Assembly: GCA_024509875.1 (NCBI GenBank)
Contig: JAMPIV010012239.1
Span: 141,001-205,000, forward strand
DNA from: Oreohelix idahoensis
Taxonomy: Eukaryota > Mollusca > Gastropoda > Stylommatophora > Oreohelicidae
Direction: 5' to 3'
Length of the DNA stretch: 64,000 bases
In this document: one piece after another, positions 33,237 through 45,262 of the stretch
Layout: every line of letters begins with the position of its first letter
Position numbering within the stretch: position 1 is the first letter of the stretch
Program-made: the position numbers and the translations under genes
Notes under the pieces: generated by a model
Database searches by the model: none
Told to the model about the DNA's origin: nothing
The model's input: only the letters and a program-made list of their open reading frames with translations

Positions 33237-36200
33237 ATATAATGCATAACAGATTCACTTACGTTTATTAGTACATTTTTTTAAATTTTAAAAAAGTTAT
33301 GGTTTGTCTCATGTTTAGAGTAAATAAACTTTCAATAATATGGAGTTTGATGCACATGTTAAAGTAGTGAACTCTTATATGCTCTGCCACTTTCAATGAT
33401 AGCGACCGGTTACAATTTATCAGTTCCAGTCGCACATGTGCTCCCAAAATACTTTATCAGCGCACTTCCACAATCATTTAAACTCAGAACCATTGGGTCA
33501 TAATCATCTCATACTTCCCCCTGATCCCCTGGGTAGTGAGACTGGATGTCGAGCCTTCTCGGATAAAGACGAACAAATTTGCGCACGCTAAAAATACCTC
33601 GGCAATTGGAAATCGTAAAAAGTAGGCCATACGGGTCCTGCCCTAGCAGAATGTACAAAATTAGGAATACCTATCCGATAAAAAAATATGTATAGAATGA
33701 ATGATTCTTAAACACTGTGAGCAGGTTAAGGTAGACTAACCGTAGCGACCATCTGTAAAGTAATGACCAGCTCAGATACCTTTGTATTGTCGGTACCGCT
33801 GCAGTTTTCAGAAAAGAAGACAGAGAAAAGATGTTTTCACGACAAGTAGAGTCCACGTTGAGCTGTGTAAAAATATGTCGCCAGAAACATTGGTAGGTAA
33901 CACTTTCAAATAGTTAATCACGTGCAGATAGTCAAAAACAAATGTTTAGAAGCAGTGGTCCAGTGTTGAACGCATAGTGCAGACTTTGTAAAGATCAGTT
34001 CTAGTGGCTAAGAATAAGTTTTCAGCACTGGTAGTGACCCAGCTACTATTTCGAAGCCAAATTAAATATTTGAGAACAGCCCAATATCAAGTAATGAATA
34101 GTAGACAGTGTTGCACTAGTCAGCAGAGGTCAAACGTTAATAACTACGAGGCCATGAACCTGGGTTGCAACTTTCACAAGAAGAATTCCACTGAGTAAAT
34201 CAAGGTGGGGGCTTAAACGAGCTGAAATTAATAATTGCTCAATTCTTCATAAAAGGCGGCGGATAAGATATAAGTTAACAATTGCCCTGCCCAATGCAGC
34301 ATTGTTCTTGATTTTGAAGATCCATACTAGACACTTGAGTTTTGGCTACTGTTGAACCACTACTGCAAAGCAATGGAGGCAATGACGTGACACGGAGCAT
34401 GCGTTTGCCAAATGAAGTAGCCTAAGAAAATTGAAAGCCTGACCTATGGCAACCGAGAAAAACACATACATGAAGAGCATGTTCAGATATATACAGAAAT
34501 TTCACGGGCACCCTGCTTAAATCGTGATTTCTCTGGAGTATTTTCCCTCATATTCTTATTATATGTGAATGTGTAGCAAAATGACTACCTGAAATATCAG
34601 GACAAAATTGTGTTCATTTAATCCAGTAAACAATATAGACATACACATGACTACTTTGTCTTTTATTGTTAGCCTGCCTGAACAAGGTTGTTAAGGTCAA
34701 TGTTTGTGAGAGGAAATACGCCTTTTTTTAGGAAAAAGCCGATAAACTCTCACTATTATGTAAAGAGATGTAATCGTAAAGAACGTACAAATACATAACT
34801 ACATTTTAAAGCAAATGAACATCTTAGAAAAGAACGTAAGAATTAAGCTATACTGTAGATCTGAACCGATATTTTCTTAACCCGCCACAGGCTTTCTTTA
34901 CCAGGAGACTGGAGATGGAATAATGATGTCACTGAAAGGCACGTGTATGGAGATAGACTTAAGAAAACAACTAGAAAGTGAATAATTCTGTTGGCACATT
35001 ATTCTATCTCCACCCGGAAGATGCTTTCCATATTCTAATTTTTGATTTAAAATAGATTCAACAGTTTCGATCATTGTGCAAGATTTCATTTTGTTGAAAT
35101 AACTCCTTCATGTAAAACTGATGCCCCAAAAACTTTGGATGCGTTTTTCTCAAAACAAGCTTTAGTGCAGATGGAATAAAGCAGTACAAGGGCGACACGC
35201 GGTATATTCAATAAATTATTGAAGAGCGCATGTCAGCGTAAACGAAACATTTCCTTGTCAAGATTGGTTTGGTGTGGTTTTAAGGATTATCTTCAATGCA
35301 CACGGACAACTCCATCAGTGCTCCGATCTAATCCCTTAGATAACTGTGACAGGTTATGAGAATAGACTACATTGATCAGTCCGCTTGATTCCCACCGTCG
35401 CCCCTCATTACGTTCCACCTTGGGTCCACCTGGCTTCACTAATTAGCATGCACGTTTAATACGCATAAGCCATGCCCTTTTTGCTAGCTGTTGAGCTTAT
35501 AGTTTTAGCCACGCCTACTTGTCTGGTTCAAGGCGCTGACGAAACAGCTATTCAGATCTCTAACTGTCATTCCTTCAAAAGGGGACGGGCCAAGTACGCT
35601 TGCCTAAAAGCTCGATGAACGAAAAGCTGTCAAAATTACGACATCATGGCAGCGCACGGTCCCTGAAACAGGGGCGAGGTAATGGCTTTTGAAGTTCCCT
35701 AAGGAAGAGCGACCATCGCCGAGATCAGAAGCTTTTTGATGTCGATTCACTGGGTAACAAAGCAAAACGGAGAAATCATTTATCTTGGAAGAAAACCATC
35801 CGCTCATTTCCCTGAGTACGCAAGGCGCGAATTTCATCATTCCCCAGCGAAAACAGCGCTATTTCAGTATATATGCCCATCTACTCAAAACTCAGTTATC
35901 AGTCGCTTCGGAAATTTTTGGAAAATATCTAGCTCGCTATTAAGAGCCATATTACAAGTGGATTACTTAGATTCGTGGAGATAGTTCATTTTTCTGTGTT
36001 GCGGTAAATATATATATTAGCATTTAAGTGACTTAACGTGTTAAAGTTCTCATTACATTTTACTGGGTTTTTCTGTGTTAATAGAATGGCGTATTAAATA
36101 ACATATAGCTAATTACTCGCTATTCCCCAGTAAGAGATGCTTTACTTAATTAATAGACGCTAGGCGATTGATAATTGACGGAATACAATTTACTCCTATT

Positions 36201-37863
36201 CATTATGTGTAATTTTGTAAATGACTAAGTGTTTATATCACGCGTTAAAAGCGATACGATAAGCTAGACACCTGTGGTTTAAAATCTAATTTAGTAACGG
36301 AGTGGTTAAAGAGGTCTTACCTTAACGCGTGTTAGGATATGATATTGATTATGGTTAAATATTTGCATTTCTTCCAAAAAAACTAGGCTGATCATAACCC
36401 TGCGATCTAGCGGTCGTATGGTCTTATGTTCTTATAAGCATCCAGAGATTCTGGTTGTTGAATCTTCGTGTTGTGACCCTGCGCGGTCCACTTTCTTCAT
36501 TCATGAAAGAGGCCAAACAAGAAAACAAACAATAATTATTATAATACTGGAACGGAACATTACCATAATTTTTAATATAAATATTATCAGCCTGCTGTGG
36601 CAGAATGGATATTCTTATTTACCTGACATTTGACAGTAGTTTTTTTCACGGGATTACACTCAAGAGAATTTACTGTTCATACTCGGCCATCACCTCAGAG
36701 AACAGCCGATGATTATTATCCTTCAAATTGTTTCATCACGTCACAGAGTGTCTCAGCCACCAGAGGCTAGACAACACCGGAACAATATACTTATGTTTAT
36801 TCCTATGACCTTCAGCGACTACCTGAAATTAGCAGTCAGCAACAAGGATAGTCTGGGGGTGAAATTGGCAAAGAATCTGACTCTGTATAGTCTTAGTACT
36901 TGTTAGAGTTTATTTCCATGGAATACCTGCAACAACTATTGGGTAAGCGAATATGAGTGTGGCCACTGTATGAGTGAAGTGAATGAACAGAAAGAGAGAA
37001 ACATATTAATTTCTTTTGTTACCTTCTGTACACTAATCTTCTTTTTTTTCTCACTAATCTGAGTATTCACGGGATAGATTAAATTAGGAACTTGTTCTTT
37101 TCCTGTACTGACTATTCCCTACCTCATTGTTAACATTTGATTTTTTGGGTTAATTACCTCTGTTGGGATCTTCTTTGTTTTCCTTTACAAGAGGAGAGGG
37201 CCTATTGGGAAAATTTGCATTTTTGGCTGTAAACCATGCTTTATTGATGTACATGCTTGATGTTGTGATTTTCTGGTGATAATAAACTTAATAAACCTTA
37301 AGTTATCGTGTTGGTCAACCCCTGCCCATATATGATATCCATAGTTTGTTTTCACGTTTGTGTGTAGTTGGCACACAATTGTGTGTACGTAAGTGTTGTG
37401 TAACTTGAATTTTGTACAAGGAGAGAAAGTGCGTCTGATTTAAATATAGTCGTAAAGATATTCTGGATTAGAGATATTACTCAATCCTGATACTGTTCAT
37501 TTTCTTACACTATCACCCCTCGTGATAAAAACTATTTCTTGCACCTTACTCTCACATAGTTACCACTATCACCTCTGCTCGGACAGGACCATAAATATTT
37601 CAGACCTATCTTATCAAAAATTACGACAATCATACAAGAGGATCTCAGCATAGTGCACGAACTAAGTAGTGCTGGAGAGAATCCCAATATGTGTATATTG
37701 GAATCACACATTCTATAAATATTTTTATGGTGGGTATGTCTCTAAGTTTTAAATTTTGCCAGGGCATCAACCTTATATCCTCTTTACAATTTGCAACTGC
37801 CGAGGGATTTTTAACGTGCGCAACTTGCACACGTGACTTTCTATTTGTTCATCCTCGTCATAG
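33237..37863. other. No recognisable gene or mobile element, 4.6 kb
   Basis: All frames are under 85 codons and none shows a known motif. No terminal repeats or tandem arrays were found by eye. It may be unique intergenic DNA or very old repeats. Confidence 0.5.
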
Positions 37864-38598
37864 AAACTCCATCCTTTTCTATAACAGCCAGGAGATAACC
37901 AGATGTATGAGATCAGTTCACTCTCCTTAGTTTGACTTCAGCAAGACAGACACGTCTGCCGAAGTATAAATAATGTCCACAAAAATATCCTCTAGATAAT
38001 AAAGGTTTTCCAAACCTAATTCATTTAACAAAGTAGCAAGTAATGGTCCTTGGTACATGCATCAACCGATGCAGTACAATGCAGCGACATGTGAGCTGGG
38101 AAAAAAAACATCTCGTGGCGACGACTTTCGGAGACAGGCTATGAATCGAAATCGCTCACGACCCAAAATCGATAGAGTTAATGAAAAAGTCAATTTACCT
38201 TGCTTTCATGAAATACACAGAAATATCACGCCTCCCGGCATGTGGGAAAACACTAGAGGTATTATCTCGAATAAACGAAATATCCATTAAGAGGACTACA
38301 CATCCCTGACAGAACAAAAAATAGCGGAGATCCCCTCTTCAACGAGGCATCTCTTTCGCCATTCCAAATCGCTCACTCCACTAGTGGTGGGCGGAAACCG
38401 ATCGACCAAACAACAAGACAAGTCATGCGCAGTCCAGCGCAAAAATGATCCCAGCTCAAACTTAACTGCATTCGATACCAACGCGAGAAGACAAATGCTT
38501 ACCGAGAAAAGTGACTATAAATTCCAAGCAGTTGTTGCCCTTGCGTTATAAAACAGACATTGAAACAAAACGATGTTGCGAGAATTTATCACGCAACA
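37864..38598 (-). repeat. 3' LTR of element B
   Basis: 735 bp, same as 45263-45995 except two extra A. On the minus strand it starts TGTTGCGTGA right after a purine tract. Confidence 0.92.
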
Positions 38599-38599
38599 T

Positions 38600-38617
38600 A
38601 TCACCACCTCCTCCCGA
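38600..38617 (-). other. Polypurine tract of element B
   Basis: On the minus strand GGGAGGAGGTGGTGA precedes the TG of the 3' LTR by two bases. Primer for plus-strand synthesis. Confidence 0.8.
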
Positions 38618-39346
38618 TAAAAAAAAAATGTGGAACATATTTTTTTTCAATATCAAAGAGCAAGCGATAAGCGGCTCAAAACGCACGAATTATGCGCTGA
38701 TAATTAATTAAATTGCCAAACAATAGGCTAATTATAGAGTGTCTGGTGAGGATATACCTCAACAGAAAAATAAATATGTCTCAAAAAATATTCACATCGG
38801 GGAGGTGTCACCAACACACATCACGTTAGCATGTAAACACAATATACGTATGCAAGTTACCATAATCATCATTAAACAGCATACTCTAATATTGTCTTTA
38901 AAAATGGATGTACAAATCTGATAGAAAAATTTAAATAGTACATTCTTTGACATGTAATGACATAAGTACATAGTAAAGTTAAACTACATGACGATCCAGG
39001 ACATATGCTCTGGTATTCCGAGGGTAAGTACACAACCTAGAACTCGTAAGGTAAGTCCTCAGCTCAACAATGACATTCTGAGAAAGTACAAGCAATATAA
39101 TGCTAATTAATAACTAATATGCTTCATAAGGTACAATACATTATTAATAATTGTGGCTGTTTAGTAAACTAACGGCCCTTATATTAACTACTCAGTCCTC
39201 CTCTATCATCTTAAAAAACGAACAGAAGAAGATGACAACAAAGCACGATAGTGTGTACATATAAAGTGAGTACAGATGTGCTAATCTATTGTAGAAATAT
39301 AGGTGTGTTATGACTCTGTAATATATAGAAATATAGGACAGAAGTA
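38618..39346 (-). other. 3' untranslated region of element B
   Basis: About 0.73 kb after the pol stop with no envelope-like or other gene. Confidence 0.65.
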
Positions 39347-42300
39347 TTAGTTGGAGTCATGTGGGCATCTAGACAAAATGTCAGCCATCACATTATCCGC
39401 ACCACGGATAGCTCGTACCGTGAAGTGAAAAGGTTGAAGAGCTATAGCATATCGAGTGGATCTCGAACTCTTCAAATTCTTAGTCTGAATAGCTGTAAGA
39501 GCTTTCTGATCAGTCTCTAGAATGAAATGTGCGCCCAGGAGGAATCTTTGTAGCTTTAGAATTGACCAAACCATCGCTAACAACTCACGGTCTAAAACCG
39601 AGTAGTTCCTCTCTGCCGCATTTAGTTTTCTAGAAATGTACATAACAGGATGCAGAGTATTTGCATATTCTTGCATCAGTGCTGCTCCAATCCCAGTGGA
39701 TGAAGCATCACTCCGAAGAACAAAAGTCCTATCAAGAGTAGGTAATCTTAAGATGGGAGGAGAAGAAAATATATTCTTGATTTGGTCTAGTGAAGATTGG
39801 CATTCTTCAGACCAACGAACCAGATTAGGCGAACCTTTCTTCAACAATGTTGAGAGAGGTGCCATGATCGAAGATAAATTTGGAATAAATCTCCCATAAA
39901 ATTGAATTAAACCTAAGAGACTCCTAACTTGTTTCTTCGTTTTAGGAACAGAGATGTTCAGTATTTTGGAAGTATTGTGGTCTTCTGTCTTCAAGAGACC
40001 ATGACCAACACGATGACCCAGGAAAGAGATTTCACCAAAACCAACAAAAGCTTTAGAAGGTTTTGCTGTCAAATTATTCTCACGTAGAGTGGACAGTAAG
40101 TCATATAACCCTAAATAGTGATCTTCCCAGGTATCACTGAAGAGACAGATGTCATCTAAGTATGCGATGACATCCGAACGATGTGACAGAATTCGACGCA
40201 TCATGCGAACTAAAGTGGCAGGGGCGTTCATGAGACCAAAAGGCATAACATTCCATTGAAATAGACCCCTAGGTGTAGAAAAAGCAGTAAGAGGTTTGGC
40301 ATGCTCTGCTAAAGGCACTTGCCAATAACCTTTAGACAAGTCAAGTTTAGTGAAGAATCTAGAATTAGAAAGTCTAATCAGTAGATCTTCTAACAAAGGC
40401 ATCGGTTCAGCGTCGAACTTTGTGACCTGATTCAATTTGCGATAATCAACGCAAATTCGTATGTTCTTATCCTTCTTCCGGACAATAACCATGGAAGAAG
40501 AATATGGTGAAGTCGATGGTTCAATTATATTTAATTGAATCATTTCATCCAATTCCTTTTCCACTTGCGACTGAAAGTGTATAGGAATAGGATACGGCCT
40601 AACCCTAATTGGATTATTGTCGGTAAGAATTATGTCATGTTCTATGACATCTGTGTGTCCAGGAATGTCAGTGAGAACATCCTGAAATGTTTGTAACATC
40701 GACGAGACTTGTCGATGTTCGTCACCAGAAAGATTAGGAGAAACAGAAACGTTTTTCCAAGATTCCGTAGAATGTAATGGAACCACTGGAAGGGGAAGGT
40801 TGACATCAGAGAAGGTAGCTTCCTCATCCTGAATGACAGACAGGGATGAATAATGACCGTGAGGTGCAGGAGCATCATCCGTTGCCTGGAAAATAGGCAG
40901 CAAATAGTCCGGACGTTCGTGAAATTCCGAAAGCATGTTTATGTGGAAAGTTTTATGCTTTCCATCAATATCGACCACATAGTCAACATCGGAAATCCGA
41001 GAGACTATTGCATACGGACCTTTCCATGCAATAAGAAGTCTATTTTCCCTACTGGGGAGTAGGACGAATGCTTTGTCACCTGGACAAAGTTGTCGTAGAC
41101 ATCTATTCTTGTTAGCAAACTGTCTTGCCTTCTCTTTAGCAATTTCTGATGAAGCAGTTGCTAGCTTACATGCCTCAATGATCTTTTGTCTAAGAGCAAT
41201 GACATACTCATATGAGGATTGAGTTTCATCGCTAATATCATCGGCAGTGATGAGATCGTGTAATAAAGACATAGGGCCGCGTGGACGCGCGCCAAAGACA
41301 AGTTCGAAGGGAGAAAATCCTGTGTGTTCATTAGGGACTTCTCTATAGGCAAAGAGAGCCGCGGGTAAAACCCTGTCCCAATCTTGAGGATGATCTTCAG
41401 TTATCTTACCAAGCAAAGTCTTGAGCGTTCTATTCAGACGCTCAACTAACCCATTAGACATAGGATGGTAGATACTACTGAGAGATCGTTCAATATGTAA
41501 GGTAGACATTACCTGTGACATAGTGTCAGATATGAGTTGAGTGCCATGGTCTGACAATATTTCTCTGGGGAACCCCAAGCGAGAAAATATCAACCAAAGA
41601 GCATCTGCGATATCTGTAGTAGATATGCTCTTAAGAGGAATAGCCTCTGGCCAACGTGTGCACATATCGACACATGTAAGGATAAACTGATGTCCTCTGG
41701 CCGACTTGACCTTAAAAGGGCCAATAATATCTATGGCCATTTTCTGAAACGGCCGAATAGGAATGTCAGCAGCCTGGATAGGCGCAGCATGTCGTGGTCC
41801 TCTAGATTTGACCTCCTGACATACCTTGCATGATCGGCAGTAAATACGAATGTCCTTATTGACAAAAGACCAAAAGAAAGCCGCAAGGACTCTCGACTTC
41901 GTACGGGAAAAACCCATATGTCCAGCACATTGCGAGTCATGAGCATGTTGTAATATTTGGACTCTCATGCTCTTGGGAACAAGAATTTGCGAATGTGCCG
42001 ACGTAGTCGAATCTTGTACCATACGTACAAGTACGCCGTTTCTCATTGCAATCCAAGATTTTCTATTTGTATCCTGATTCGGATCACCTTTCTGCGCAAG
42101 AACGAAGAATTTTTTTAAAGAAGGATCTTCTTCTTGCAATTTTATGAAAGAGTCACGAGTGATTACTAAGTGACTATCTTGGCTATCAACTTCATTATCA
42201 CTATTCAGTGAAGTTTCGGGTGTTTGTAGAGCTTGTGCTCTTGTAACTACTGCATTTGTAGCTTGCATGTTATTATCTTCCCAAGCAGCAATCTGCTGTG

Positions 42301-43834
42301 GGGTACACTCCCTAACTCCGTGAATACGACCAATAATAAGGTCCGCAATAGGATTAGGTAAGAGACAAGCATGCACATCTCCAGTAAAGAAAGGAGTGGC
42401 AATGCGAATTACAGCAGTAGGATATTTTTCTAGAGTGCCGCCAAATGTGACACATTTAATAACCCTTCCTGTAGCACAAGATGGATCTACAAGCGATTGT
42501 CTAACACCAATAGTGGTGCATCCGGAATCGAAAAGTAGTGAGACCGGAGTATCATTAACAAGACCCTTATGTAGGATTAAAGAACCCCTCCCGTCATGCG
42601 CAACAGCAGCAGGAAGAGCGGGAAGTGGGTGACCACAACTCAAAGTAGTTATGGTACCCGGTTCGAATAAAGTACTGCATTGGGGGCATTTGTTTGCTCT
42701 CTCAAAGTCAAAAGGAGAACCAGTGACAGCGTCAAAGTTTTTATTATCAACACCATGATTACAGGCTCCCTCAGTTTCCTGTTGTACAGCATTAGCCTGC
42801 TGATATCTCTTTTTTTTGTGTTGAGATCTACCCCGACTATTATTACCTCTGAAGTTATCAAAGTTATTATTATCTCTGCAGTTATTATTGTCTCTATTGT
42901 AATTGTTATCCTGGTTCGAATTCCAGTTTCCACGATTACTATCATGTTCACATTGATGCGAACATCTATTTGTTTGGTTCTGAGGTCTTCGGCAGGAATA
43001 ACCTCTATTACCATATCCTCTTTTGAAATGCTTATAATTATTAGGGTGATAGTAACGTGTACTATCAGGCTGTCTCCAATTCTTCGAAGAAGAATCACCA
43101 TGAAATTGATTTCCATGATTTTGACAGAAATTACCGCTACCCTTTCTATCAAAATTTTGTTGGGATCTACGAGCAAAGTTTTGACCATACGGAGCTGCCG
43201 AAGCAACTGGTAAACCTTCTTTCACCTTAGAGTTACCCATGGTTATGTGTGGGTGCGCAGTTACGTATTGGCAACAGAAATCTTCCATTTCTTTTATTGT
43301 TTTAGGTTTACGTTCATGAAGGAAAGCAAGGAAAGACTCATTGACAGACGACATGACTTTGTCTCTAAGTATTAAGTCCATAAGTCCTTCATAAGTTTTT
43401 TCCGTCTTAGATAGTTCAACCCATCGTGAGAAAGTAATGCGTATTCTTGCAATAAACTCGGAGAATTCAACTCCATTTTCAGGTAACATGTTTTTAAATT
43501 GTAGACGATAGCCGTCTTCGTTAAGCTGATATTTCTTTAACAAAGCGGCCCTGACAACCTCATAATTGTTCTTGTCAGGTTCATCCACCATATTTAATAT
43601 ACTTAGAGCTTTACCTGTCAGTATCCCTGATAACTGATAAACATATTTTGCTTTGTCTATGTTATGAGCTGTACATGCTTGTTCAAATCTGTCCAGATAG
43701 AACATTATGTCATCACTGGAAGGACTAAATGTTGGTAACTTAATCTTAAAAGTATCATTATTAGCCTTACCAGAAGATGAACCCTTGTTTGAATCATTAC
43801 CATTACTCATGCTCGTCAATTTCAATTTTTCCAA
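39347..43834 (-). CDS. Gag-pol polyprotein of element B, intact
   Basis: Open from 43834 to the stop at 39347. The first residues come from TTG; the first ATG is at 43810 (MSNGNDSN), giving 1,487 residues. Order with rough residues from 43834: Gag (30-200) with RWVELSKTEKTYEGLMDLILRDKV; N/R/G-rich basic linker (205-345); CxxC-x13-CxH (about 383-402); protease DSG (about 436); integrase HHCC (about 635-680) and core with AIDIIGPF, LSDHG and the E of LVERLN; GPY module (WKGPYAIV); RT with LCVDYRKLNQ-like ICVDYRKLN and YLDD (about 1224); RNase H with LRSDAS, DRELLA, ETDQKAL and MADILSRC. Integrase before RT is the Gmr1 hallmark. No stop or frameshift is seen, so the protein may be functional. 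How it is translated after ORF1 is unclear. Confidence 0.93.
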   Translation of the reverse strand: MEKLKLTSMSNGNDSNKGSSSGKANNDTFKIKLPTFSPSSDDIMFYLDRFEQACTAHNIDKAKYVYQLSGILTGKALSILNMVDEPDKNNYEVVRAALLKKYQLNEDGYRLQFKNMLPENGVEFSEFIARIRITFSRWVELSKTEKTYEGLMDLILRDKVMSSVNESFLAFLHERKPKTIKEMEDFCCQYVTAHPHITMGNSKVKEGLPVASAAPYGQNFARRSQQNFDRKGSGNFCQNHGNQFHGDSSSKNWRQPDSTRYYHPNNYKHFKRGYGNRGYSCRRPQNQTNRCSHQCEHDSNRGNWNSNQDNNYNRDNNNCRDNNNFDNFRGNNSRGRSQHKKKRYQQANAVQQETEGACNHGVDNKNFDAVTGSPFDFERANKCPQCSTLFEPGTITTLSCGHPLPALPAAVAHDGRGSLILHKGLVNDTPVSLLFDSGCTTIGVRQSLVDPSCATGRVIKCVTFGGTLEKYPTAVIRIATPFFTGDVHACLLPNPIADLIIGRIHGVRECTPQQIAAWEDNNMQATNAVVTRAQALQTPETSLNSDNEVDSQDSHLVITRDSFIKLQEEDPSLKKFFVLAQKGDPNQDTNRKSWIAMRNGVLVRMVQDSTTSAHSQILVPKSMRVQILQHAHDSQCAGHMGFSRTKSRVLAAFFWSFVNKDIRIYCRSCKVCQEVKSRGPRHAAPIQAADIPIRPFQKMAIDIIGPFKVKSARGHQFILTCVDMCTRWPEAIPLKSISTTDIADALWLIFSRLGFPREILSDHGTQLISDTMSQVMSTLHIERSLSSIYHPMSNGLVERLNRTLKTLLGKITEDHPQDWDRVLPAALFAYREVPNEHTGFSPFELVFGARPRGPMSLLHDLITADDISDETQSSYEYVIALRQKIIEACKLATASSEIAKEKARQFANKNRCLRQLCPGDKAFVLLPSRENRLLIAWKGPYAIVSRISDVDYVVDIDGKHKTFHINMLSEFHERPDYLLPIFQATDDAPAPHGHYSSLSVIQDEEATFSDVNLPLPVVPLHSTESWKNVSVSPNLSGDEHRQVSSMLQTFQDVLTDIPGHTDVIEHDIILTDNNPIRVRPYPIPIHFQSQVEKELDEMIQLNIIEPSTSPYSSSMVIVRKKDKNIRICVDYRKLNQVTKFDAEPMPLLEDLLIRLSNSRFFTKLDLSKGYWQVPLAEHAKPLTAFSTPRGLFQWNVMPFGLMNAPATLVRMMRRILSHRSDVIAYLDDICLFSDTWEDHYLGLYDLLSTLRENNLTAKPSKAFVGFGEISFLGHRVGHGLLKTEDHNTSKILNISVPKTKKQVRSLLGLIQFYGRFIPNLSSIMAPLSTLLKKGSPNLVRWSEECQSSLDQIKNIFSSPPILRLPTLDRTFVLRSDASSTGIGAALMQEYANTLHPVMYISRKLNAAERNYSVLDRELLAMVWSILKLQRFLLGAHFILETDQKALTAIQTKNLKSSRSTRYAIALQPFHFTVRAIRGADNVMADILSRCPHDSN

Positions 43835-43842
43835 CTCTAAAG

Positions 43843-44316
43843 CTAAGACTTTTCTTCATGTTCCATTTTTGCTTTCTCTTTCCTCTCATCAGACTCTCTC
43901 TGTAATCTTCTTTCCTCAGCCTGAGCCTCTTTTTGAAGTCTTTCATTTTCAGCTTCTTTTTCAAGTCTTTTATTTTCAGCCTCTTTTTCAAGTCTTTTAT
44001 TCTTAGCCTCTTTTTCAAGTCTTTTATTCTCAGCCTCTTTTTCAAGTCTTTTATTCTCAGCTTCTAGCTGTAGCTGGAGTTTTCTTTCCTCAGCTTCTGA
44101 TTCCCTTTTTTGTTTTTCCATTTCCATTTGGAATCTTTTTTCATCCACCTGCATCTGCAGTTTCTTTTGTTCAGCTTCCATATGCAGTTTCTTTTGTTCA
44201 GCTTCCATTGCTTTATCATATCGAGCAGTTGCAAATTCTTCTAACTTATCACCAGTCTTGCCAAGCAATTTACCCTGCTCAATAAAGTGCTCAAATGTAG
44301 ACATGTTGTCTAACAT
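43843..44316 (-). CDS. ORF1 of element B: N-terminal module and repetitive coiled coil
   Basis: 157 codons; the likely start is MLDNMSTFEHF or the second ATG. The first ~35 residues (FEHFIEQGKLLG... LEEFATARY) resemble the N terminus of element A. The rest is a highly charged coiled coil rich in K, E and R, with about five copies of a 9-residue unit of the ENKRLEKEA type (27-bp DNA repeat, about 43920-44060). It ends at a TAG that overlaps the upstream end of the gag-pol frame by about 14 nt, in the -1 relation. In element A the same region is fused in frame to Gag. It likely helps Gag assemble; that role is inferred. Confidence 0.8.
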   Translation of the reverse strand: MLDNMSTFEHFIEQGKLLGKTGDKLEEFATARYDKAMEAEQKKLHMEAEQKKLQMQVDEKRFQMEMEKQKRESEAEERKLQLQLEAENKRLEKEAENKRLEKEAKNKRLEKEAENKRLEKEAENERLQKEAQAEERRLQRESDERKEKAKMEHEEKS

Positions 44317-45262
44317 ATGAGTCCAAAACCTGAAATAATTAACTAATTTATTTCAAACCTAAGTGTAACAAGTCTTAATTAAGCACTTGTATATTCACAT
44401 CACATTATATTATCCCAGTCTCTGTGGGAAACAAGTCTCCAATCAAAGAACTTGTATATGAAATATCAGCACTCAATTCTTGATCATAAGTGCACTTCTC
44501 ATTCAATAGTGCACGACACTATTCATCATTCATTTATCATCAGTGTAGTAGTAACAGTGCATTAGCATAGCCCATTAACTAATTACTATAACTGTAAACA
44601 ATGACTATGTAAACACATGCAGAATGTAAACATTGAAAATGTAAACAATACAAACAATGTAAACAATAACAATGTAAACAATAACAAAGATCAGCAACAA
44701 TACAAAAACTTTCGCAGAAATCAACTAAAAATAAAGCAGAAATTAATGAAATATCACAAAAAATGTGACGATATCTGCGCTATAATTAAACAAAATACAT
44801 GACACCACAGTGTATAAACAAAAATGTTGTATGAAACTAAATTATAGACAAGAGTAGGCTAACAAATACAAACAAATCAAAACAAAACTAAAGAATGCGA
44901 AATAATAACGAAATGATGCGTGATGCCATATGATGATGGATGGTATCCGCATGTCTGGTTTTGTGTAGTGTGTAGATGTGTTCAGTCAAAACAATGTTCA
45001 TACAACAATAACAGGGCAATCCACATAGGACGTCAGTAAACTCACGACGTATAAAGTCAATGAGTCTTGAAACAGCCGTTGACGTTTTTCTTCATTATTT
45101 ATTGTGGACGCCACAGTGACAAAATGGTTACGCAAATGTGTAGGCACATCAAACAGTCATTATCACAGCAACATTCAATACAGCAATAGACGGTAGACAG
45201 CATTACAATGATGAGTCAGATGCATGTTATATTTCATAGTGCTGTAAATGTAGTCAGGTGGA
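44317..45262 (-). other. Leader of element B
   Basis: About 0.95 kb between 5' LTR and ORF1. It contains a short array of AATGTAAACAATA-like units at about 44626-44695. No convincing primer site: a TGGAGTTT sequence lies at the LTR edge but is also present at the 3' LTR edge. Confidence 0.6.

Noticed and set aside
42680..43213. 177-codon plus-strand frame rich in Ile/Val/Ser
   Set aside because: Antisense shadow of the N/R/G-rich linker of element B Gag; low-complexity coding creates it.
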